Under the pieces are notes generated by a model. The model was given only the letters and a program-made list of their open reading frames with translations. It had not been told where the DNA came from and did not search any database. The position numbers and the translations under genes are program-made. Source: Candidatus Rokuibacteriota bacterium (lineage in GTDB: Bacteria; Methylomirabilota; Methylomirabilia; Rokubacteriales; CSP1-6). From it: a stretch of DNA of 5,870 nt. The DNA is taken from assembly GCA_016201645.1 (NCBI GenBank), contig JACQCL010000231.1:1-5870 (forward strand). The letters are read 5' to 3'. Shown here one piece after another: positions 1 through 4,122 of the stretch (position 1 is the first letter of the stretch; each line of letters begins with the position of its first letter).

Positions 1-689
1 ACGTTTTCCGCCGGGATGTACATGAGGGCGAAGTCGAAGGTTCCTTCGTCCGGCAGGATGTACTTCTTCGCGATCTCCTCGGTGCGCGCCTTGACGTCGC
101 TGACGAAGGCTTTCCGCAGCTTGCGTCGCTTGTCCTCGTCGGTCTCCTCCAGCATCCGACGGAAGTTTTCCAGCGGAAACTTGGCGTCCACCGGGACGAG
201 CCGGTCGCCGATCCTGACGGCCGCGTCCACGCGGTCACCGGTGGAAAAGGCGTGCTGGAGCACATAATGCTCCTGCGGCAGCATCTGGGCGAGGAGGTTT
301 TCCAGGAGAATCTCGCCCAGGCCTCCCCGCACTTTGGGGGACCTGAGGATCTGCTCGAGCCCGGCGATGTCCCGACCGACTTCAAACACCCGCTGGGTCG
401 CCTCGCTGAGCTGACCGAGCTTCCCCTGGACGTTGCCCACGACATCGGTCACGTGGCGGAGCTGTTCCTGGACCCCCGTTCCCATCTCACCCCTGAAATC
501 GCGGAGCTCCTGCCTCAACGTTGAGAGCGTGCTCTCCTGGATCTGGCGCGCCTCGCTCCGGGCTGCTTCAATCTCGCTCTTGAGCAGGAGCAGGGCCGCG
601 TCCGGCTGGCCTCTGGTCGTCCTCCAGGCCAGCCACCCGACCACGACGACGAGCGCCGCAAGGAGGAGGAGCCAAGTTGCCTCAGGCAT
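1..689 (-). CDS. rmuC: DNA recombination protein RmuC, N-terminal part (3' end cut by window edge)
   Basis: 229 complete codons are visible; the gene runs off the left edge. Residues 5-22 form one hydrophobic N-terminal membrane anchor (WLLLLAALVVVVGWLAW). Residues 30-115 are charged and helical, probably coiled coil, as in the RmuC family. The conserved core follows: GGLGE at 122-126, D155 in RVDAAVRIGD, and VDAKFPLENF at 167-176. E126, D155, D168 and K170 match the PD-(D/E)XK-like signature of this family. RmuC is known to limit inversions and rearrangements at short repeats in E. coli, and is thought to be a membrane-anchored nuclease-like factor; its biochemistry is poorly defined. The ATG overlaps the TGA of the upstream DUF2400 gene by one base (TGATG), and AAGGGG lies 8 nt before it, so the two are probably co-translated. 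Family assignment is firm; the role of this copy is inferred. Confidence 0.93.
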   Translation of the reverse strand, partial: MPEATWLLLLAALVVVVGWLAWRTTRGQPDAALLLLKSEIEAARSEARQIQESTLSTLRQELRDFRGEMGTGVQEQLRHVTDVVGNVQGKLGQLSEATQRVFEVGRDIAGLEQILRSPKVRGGLGEILLENLLAQMLPQEHYVLQHAFSTGDRVDAAVRIGDRLVPVDAKFPLENFRRMLEETDEDKRRKLRKAFVSDVKARTEEIAKKYILPDEGTFDFALMYIPAEN

Positions 690-1561
690 CAGCGGCGCCC
701 CTTCCAGTGACGGCAGACTCCCCGGAGACCGCACGGCGCGCAGACGATGGGATGGCGGCGGTCCCGGCAGTCTCCCGACATCCGCTTGTGACAGAGGGCG
801 AAGTCGTACTTCACGGGGTCCTCGGGGTCCAGCCGCCTGAGCCGCCGGGTGATCTCCAGCGCCATTCGCCAGGTGCGGCTCTTGAGCCGCGTGAGCCCGA
901 TGGCGCGCGACATGTTCTCGACGTGGGTATCTACGGGGATGAGGAGCTTCGCGGGAGAGACCTCCCGCCAGAGACCGAAATCGGGCGGCTCGCGCCTCAC
1001 CATCCAGCGCAGGAAGAGGTGGAGCCGCTTGCAGGGCCCCCCCGTCGAGGGCAGGGGGAAGAGATGGCGGTACCCCCGCGAGAGCCGGCCGCGGGGAAAG
1101 ACCGCGCTCAGGTCCTGGGTCAGGTAGGAGCGGGCGAAGCGCTCGAGCGCCGGGCCCACGTCCTGATCGGTTGGGGAGTAGCCCGACAGGAAGCAGGCAC
1201 GCAGGGAGCCGTGCTGGAGGAGCAGTCGCTGGGACGCCAGGCAGAATGCCGCCAGATCGCGGGGGCGGTTGAAGCGGTAGTGAAAGCCTTCGAAGCGCTT
1301 GCCGTCCTTTTGGGGATCGAACCCCAGGATGAAGCGGTGGGGCGACGAACCCATCCGGGTGAGAACCCAATCGACCCAGGGGGCGAAGAGGTCAACGCGC
1401 CCGTAGGCCAGGCACGCCGTCAGGAGGGCCACCAGTTCGCGGTCGGCCGGGTCGGGATAGCGGAGGGGGAATTGGATGGCGTCCCGCTCGATGCGCGCTG
1501 ACCAGTCGAACTCCCGGTAGAGCCGCTGGAGCGGGGCGCCGAGTCGCGCGACAGACGTCAT
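689..1561 (-). CDS. DUF2400 / TIGR02757 family protein, glycosylase-like
   Basis: 290 residues, complete, about the usual length for this uncharacterised family. Family signatures are the LTACLAYGRVD segment at 47-57, CKRLHLFLRWMVR at 177-189, LLIPVDTHVENMSRAIGLT at 206-224 and EDPVKYDFALCHKRMSGDC at 247-265. The second and third segments look like the catalytic Lys (K178) and Asp (D211, in V-D-T-H) of helix-hairpin-helix DNA glycosylases such as endonuclease III (VDTH) and OGG1 (VDVH). The C-terminus has C265-X8-C274-X2-C277-X5-C283, close to the C-X6-C-X2-C-X5-C iron-sulfur loop of endonuclease III. A canonical LPGVGxKTA hairpin is not visible, so the glycosylase link is an inference. The ATG has AGAGG 7 nt upstream. 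The stop overlaps the rmuC start (TGATG), pointing to a DNA repair or processing role. Family call is strong; activity is unproven. Confidence 0.88.
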   Translation of the reverse strand: MTSVARLGAPLQRLYREFDWSARIERDAIQFPLRYPDPADRELVALLTACLAYGRVDLFAPWVDWVLTRMGSSPHRFILGFDPQKDGKRFEGFHYRFNRPRDLAAFCLASQRLLLQHGSLRACFLSGYSPTDQDVGPALERFARSYLTQDLSAVFPRGRLSRGYRHLFPLPSTGGPCKRLHLFLRWMVRREPPDFGLWREVSPAKLLIPVDTHVENMSRAIGLTRLKSRTWRMALEITRRLRRLDPEDPVKYDFALCHKRMSGDCRDRRHPIVCAPCGLRGVCRHWKGRR

Positions 1562-1568
1562 CGGCTCG

Positions 1569-1573
1569 CCTCT
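1569..1573 (-). promoter_or_regulatory. Ribosome binding site of the DUF2400 gene
   Basis: The minus strand reads AGAGG with 7 nt to the ATG at 1561. It supports this start over the out-of-frame ATG pair about 25 nt upstream, which opens only a short reading frame. Confidence 0.6.
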
Positions 1574-1581
1574 GGACGTCC

Positions 1582-1590
1582 ATCATAGCA
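1582..1590 (-). promoter_or_regulatory. Candidate extended -10 promoter for DUF2400-rmuC
   Basis: The minus strand reads TGCTATGAT, a TGn extended -10 with five of six bases of TATAAT. No good -35 box is seen at 16-18 bp (CGAAAG at 17 bp), which extended -10 promoters tolerate. A start site about 7 nt downstream would give a leader of some 14 nt ending at the AGAGG ribosome site and the ATG at 1561. It sits in one of the few non-coding gaps. This is a pattern match only. Confidence 0.35.
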
Positions 1591-1592
1591 CG

Positions 1593-1620
1593 GGGCGACG
1601 GAACCTTTCGCCGATCGCCC
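1593..1620 (-). other. Stem-loop in the gap before the DUF2400 gene
   Basis: On the minus strand GGGCGATCGG pairs with CCGTCGCCC: nine base pairs with one bulged T and a 9-nt loop (CGAAAGGTT). No T-run follows, so it is not a standard intrinsic terminator for the small secreted-protein gene upstream. It covers the place where a -35 box for the candidate promoter would lie. It could be a weak terminator, an mRNA 3'-end stabiliser or chance pairing in GC-rich DNA. Confidence 0.35.
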
Positions 1621-1644
1621 TCCAGCGCGCCGCCGGCCCGACTC

Positions 1645-1953
1645 TCAGGGTCGGAACGAAAGCTCCCGCTGGTGCTCCTCCAGATGGCGTCGCGCGACGG
1701 CTTCGTTCGCCGGGTCGAGCCACTTGACCTGCGCGAGGCGCGAGAGGGCGGCTCTCAAATGCGGGATGTCCACGTCCCCCTGTTCATTGTGGTGCGGCAG
1801 ATGGCGGATCTTCTTTCCGTCTTCGGCGATTTCGACCACCGCGAAGGCTGAATCGGGCAGCCGCTCGATCCTCGCGCGGCTCCACTCTTCGGCGAAGACG
1901 GCTGTTGCCACGGCGAGAGTGAGGAGCAGGAACGGAGGAATCCAGGCCCGCAT
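1645..1953 (-). CDS. Small secreted protein with LPDSAFA motif
   Basis: 102 residues. The first 21 form a clear Sec signal peptide: a short positive start (MRAW), a hydrophobic core (FLLLTLAVATAVFA) and a V-F-A cleavage site before EEW. The mature 81 residues are soluble, rich in charge and histidine, with LPDSAFA at 32-38, RHLPHH at 50-55 and DIPHLRAALSRL at 62-73. The arrangement 'LPDSAF, then a basic P/H segment, then H-x-R-x-A-L-x-R' recurs, as far as I recall, in small phage-related and environmental bacterial proteins of unknown function; no enzyme activity is apparent and no lipobox or metal-binding cysteine is present. The frame is open far upstream through STAS and trxB, but the start is fixed by GGAGGTGA 5 nt before the ATG at 1953. 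It is probably periplasmic or exported. Existence is likely; function is unknown. Confidence 0.82.
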   Translation of the reverse strand: MRAWIPPFLLLTLAVATAVFAEEWSRARIERLPDSAFAVVEIAEDGKKIRHLPHHNEQGDVDIPHLRAALSRLAQVKWLDPANEAVARRHLEEHQRELSFRP

Positions 1954-1958
1954 GGCGG

Positions 1959-1966
1959 TCACCTCC
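1959..1966 (-). promoter_or_regulatory. Near-perfect Shine-Dalgarno for the secreted protein
   Basis: The minus strand reads GGAGGTGA, complementary to the 16S 3' end over eight bases, 5 nt before the ATG at 1953. It is the strongest ribosome site in the window and decides the start against a reading frame that stays open up to 2886. Confidence 0.8.
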
Positions 1967-1985
1967 CCCGTCAGTATGGGGAAGG

Positions 1986-1999
1986 TGCGCCGGGGCGCA
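1986..1999. repeat. Short inverted repeat between STAS and secreted-protein genes
   Basis: TGCGCC and GGCGCA flank a central GG, an inverted repeat with six-base arms. No T-run follows on the minus strand, so it is a poor terminator. It could be a dyad operator or a chance GC-rich palindrome. Confidence 0.25.
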
Positions 2000-2030
2000 A
2001 TGTCCCAAAAGCGATACGCGTCGGGCCTGA

Positions 2031-2366
2031 CTACCTCCAGGACGCGATGGCGGCCTGGCGCGTGGGGTAGAGGGCCATCTCCTTGTTCAAGCGGGTCGTT
2101 TTGAAGACCCGGAGCGTCTCCTCGCTGAGCGCGCAGAGCCTGAGATCCCCCCCAGCTTTGCGGGCCAGCTTCATGGCGTTCACCAGCTGGCCCAGCCCCG
2201 CGCTGTCCATGTAGGCGACGCCGCCGAGGTCCACGACGAGGCGGGTCTTTCCCGCGTCGAGGAGCGCTCCCAGCGTTTGCTTCATCTGGGCTGCCGAGGC
2301 CGTGTCCAGATCGCCTTTGGGAACGACCACCGTGACCTCGCTCGCCTGAGTGACCTGGATCTCCAT
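2031..2366 (-). CDS. STAS-domain anti-sigma factor antagonist (SpoIIAA/RsbV type)
   Basis: 111 residues, one STAS domain and nothing else, the standard size for SpoIIAA/RsbV proteins. The N-terminal strand pair ends in P-K-G-D-L-D-T at 16-22. The diagnostic loop Y-M-D-S-A-G-L-G at 52-59 contains S55, the serine that an anti-sigma kinase phosphorylates in this family. In the unphosphorylated state such proteins bind the kinase and free its sigma factor or other target. No kinase, phosphatase or sigma factor gene lies in the window, so the partner is unknown. The ATG shares one base with the trxB stop (TAATG), and GGAGG lies 10 nt upstream inside trxB, so translation is likely coupled to trxB. 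The trxB coupling is unusual and hints at, but does not prove, a redox or stress link. Confidence 0.92.
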   Translation of the reverse strand: MEIQVTQASEVTVVVPKGDLDTASAAQMKQTLGALLDAGKTRLVVDLGGVAYMDSAGLGQLVNAMKLARKAGGDLRLCALSEETLRVFKTTRLNKEMALYPTRQAAIASWR

Positions 2367-3298
2367 TAGGCGTGGGCCTCCAGGTAGCGCTCCGCCTCGA
2401 GGGCGGCCATGCAGCCGGTGCCGGCGGCGGTGACGGCCTGGCGATAGGTGTGGTCCTGCACGTCCCCTGCCGCGAAGACGCCGGGCACGGAAGTCTGGGT
2501 CGTTCCCGGAACGACCTTGATGTACTCATTGGGGAGGAGCTCGAGCTGCCCCTTGAAGAGCTGCGTGTTGGGCTGGTGGCCGATGGCGATGAAGAGCCCG
2601 TCCACCAGGCGCTCGGTGACCCCGCCGGTCTTGAGGTTCCTGAGGCGCACTCCCGTGACCACTCCCTTCGACACGTCCAGCACGTCCTCCACCGTGGAGT
2701 TCCAGATGAACTCGATCTTCGGGTTCTTGAAGCCGCGCTCCTGCATGATCTTGGAGGCCCTGAGCGTGTCCCGGCGGTGGACAACCTCCACCTTGCGGCC
2801 GAGCCGGGCGAGATAGAGCGCCTCCTCCATGGCAGAGTCGCCGCCGCCCACCACCATGATGTTCTTGTCCTTGAAGAAGAAGCCATCGCAGGTAGCGCAG
2901 GTGGAGACGCCGCGCCCCATCAGCTTCTTCTCTGATTCGAGGCCCAGGAGCTTCGACGAGGCGCCGGTAGCGATAATCACGGACAGGGCCTCGTAGGTCT
3001 GTCCCGCCGCGGTCACGCGGAACGGCCGCCTAGAGAGGTCCACGGCCGTCACGTCCTCGCCGATGATCTCGGTATCGAAGCGCTCGGCTTGCTTGCGGAA
3101 GATCTCCATCAGCTCGGGGCCCATGATGCCGTCCACGAAGCCCGGGTAGTTCTCCACCATGGTGGTCAGCATGAGCTGCCCGCCCCACTGGGTCCCGATG
3201 AACATGAGCGGGGAGAGGTTCGCCCGGGCGGCGTAGATGGCAGCCGTGTAGCCGGCCGGCCCCGATCCGATGACGATCACTTTTCGCGGGATTGGCAT
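2366..3298 (-). CDS. trxB: Thioredoxin reductase (NADPH)
   Basis: 310 residues, the normal length of the low-molecular-weight bacterial enzyme, which passes electrons from NADPH through FAD and a disulfide to thioredoxin in the cytoplasm. The FAD-binding G-S-G-P-A-G is at 11-16. The redox centre C134-A-T-C137-D has the classic spacing. The NADPH site shows GGGDSA at 151-156 and HRR at 174-176, with R180, the basic residues that select the 2'-phosphate. The second FAD motif G-V-F-A-A-G-D is at 273-279, followed by Y-R-Q-A near 285-288. The frame stays open upstream to 3676 inside the HAD gene, but homology begins exactly at MPIPRKVIVIG, so the start is the ATG at 3298. Its ribosome site is poor: an AGGGGG lies 13 nt away. 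The stop overlaps the STAS start. Confidence 0.97.
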   Translation of the reverse strand: MPIPRKVIVIGSGPAGYTAAIYAARANLSPLMFIGTQWGGQLMLTTMVENYPGFVDGIMGPELMEIFRKQAERFDTEIIGEDVTAVDLSRRPFRVTAAGQTYEALSVIIATGASSKLLGLESEKKLMGRGVSTCATCDGFFFKDKNIMVVGGGDSAMEEALYLARLGRKVEVVHRRDTLRASKIMQERGFKNPKIEFIWNSTVEDVLDVSKGVVTGVRLRNLKTGGVTERLVDGLFIAIGHQPNTQLFKGQLELLPNEYIKVVPGTTQTSVPGVFAAGDVQDHTYRQAVTAAGTGCMAALEAERYLEAHA

Positions 3299-3329
3299 GT
3301 GAGTGACGTCGCCCCCTGCTCCCCGTCCT

Positions 3330-3335
3330 ATTCTA
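3330..3335 (-). promoter_or_regulatory. Candidate -10 element of a trxB-STAS promoter
   Basis: The minus strand reads TAGAAT, five of six bases of the sigma-70 -10 consensus, in an AT-rich island (TAATAGAATA) that stands out in this GC-rich DNA. A weak -35 match (TTCCGA, three of six) lies 17 bp upstream at 3353-3358. The predicted start would leave a leader of about 25 nt before the trxB ATG. It occupies the only gap between the HAD gene and trxB. Confidence 0.38.
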
Positions 3336-3360
3336 TTAGATGCGTGGGGGATTCGGAAGG

Positions 3361-4122
3361 TTACCGCTCGGATCCCTCTCGCGTCAGGATCCGGCGAAGT
3401 TCGCCGAGGGATGTGAGCTCGTAGTCGGGCGCGGGAATCCCCGGCGGGATCGGCTCGCCGTTCGGGTTGACCCATGCCGCGGCCATGCCAACCGCCTTGG
3501 CCCCCAGGACGTCGATGTCGGCCCGGTCCCCCACGAACAGCGCTTCGCGGGGACCGATGCCCATCCCGCTCAAGGCGGCCTCGAAGATGGCCGGCTTGGG
3601 TTTCCGCCAGCCGACGTCGGCCGAAACGACCACGGCCTGGAAGAAGTCGGTCACCCCTTCCCGATCCAGGATCCATTGCGCCGTCGGCGCGTAATCGAAG
3701 TTCGAGACGATGCCGAGCCGGTAGCGCCGCGAAAGGGTCCGCACAAGGTCGCGGTGATCGGGGGGGAACTCTGCCGCCTGGCAGAGGCAGCGGGCGTGAG
3801 TGTCGAGCAGGCTTTCCAGCACCGCGGCAGGGATTCGGGCCGGATCAACTCCCAGACGGCTGAACAAGAGGCCGAAGCGCTCGGAGGCCCTGATCTCGCG
3901 GTAGTCGGCGGCGCGGAGGCGCTCCGCCTCCTGCCAGCTCCAGAGGAGCGCGTCGAAGAAGCGGGGGAGATCCACACCTGGCGCGTGCGGGGCCAGGATC
4001 GGAAGGAGATGTCCCGCGGTTGACCGCACGGTGGTTCCGTTGATCTGGACTTCTGGCAGGCGGCTGCGATCGAACAGAACGAGGGTGTCGAAGAGGTCGA
4101 AGAGGATCGCGGCAAAGGTCAT
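3361..4122 (-). CDS. HAD-superfamily hydrolase, subfamily I with helical cap
   Basis: 253 residues with all four HAD motifs. Motif I is FDLFDTL at 8-14, with nucleophile D9. Motif II is S140 in I-V-S-N-F-D. Motif III is K174 in R-K-P-K-P. Motif IV is GDRADID at 198-204, with D199 and D204. The roughly 110 residues between motifs I and II are helical and form a C1-type cap, so a small soluble cytoplasmic substrate is expected. The position two after the nucleophile is F11, not the usual acid; haloacid dehalogenases have Tyr there and phosphonatases Ala, while most phosphatases have Asp. It may therefore not be a typical phosphatase, although D12 or a cap residue might compensate. Substrate unknown. 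The ATG overlaps the stop of the HEAT gene (ATGA), with only a weak AGGGG 11 nt upstream, so it is probably translated by coupling. Confidence 0.92.
   Translation of the reverse strand: MTFAAILFDLFDTLVLFDRSRLPEVQINGTTVRSTAGHLLPILAPHAPGVDLPRFFDALLWSWQEAERLRAADYREIRASERFGLLFSRLGVDPARIPAAVLESLLDTHARCLCQAAEFPPDHRDLVRTLSRRYRLGIVSNFDYAPTAQWILDREGVTDFFQAVVVSADVGWRKPKPAIFEAALSGMGIGPREALFVGDRADIDVLGAKAVGMAAAWVNPNGEPIPPGIPAPDYELTSLGELRRILTREGSER

Noticed and set aside
252..840. Plus-strand open frames over the left end
   Set aside because: They are antisense to rmuC and to the end of the DUF2400 gene, both of which carry clear family motifs.
677..1501. 274-codon open frame on the plus strand
   Set aside because: It lies exactly antisense to the DUF2400 gene, whose protein matches a known family. 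The translation is low-complexity Pro/Gly/Glu/Arg, typical of an antisense frame in GC-rich DNA.
1954..2886. Upstream extension of the secreted-protein frame (total 413 codons)
   Set aside because: This part overlaps STAS and trxB in another frame and is Arg/Ser-rich. The signal peptide and GGAGGTGA place the true start at 1953.
2372..2935. 187-codon open frame on the plus strand
   Set aside because: It is antisense to trxB, which is unambiguous; the frame mirrors trxB codon bias.
3299..3676. Upstream extension of the trxB frame (total 436 codons)
   Set aside because: The extra N-terminal residues overlap the HAD gene and resemble no reductase; the conserved FAD domain begins at the ATG at 3298.
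3340..4023. 227-codon open frame on the plus strand
   Set aside because: It is antisense to the HAD gene, which has all four HAD motifs. The plus-strand translation shows no domain and no ribosome site logic.
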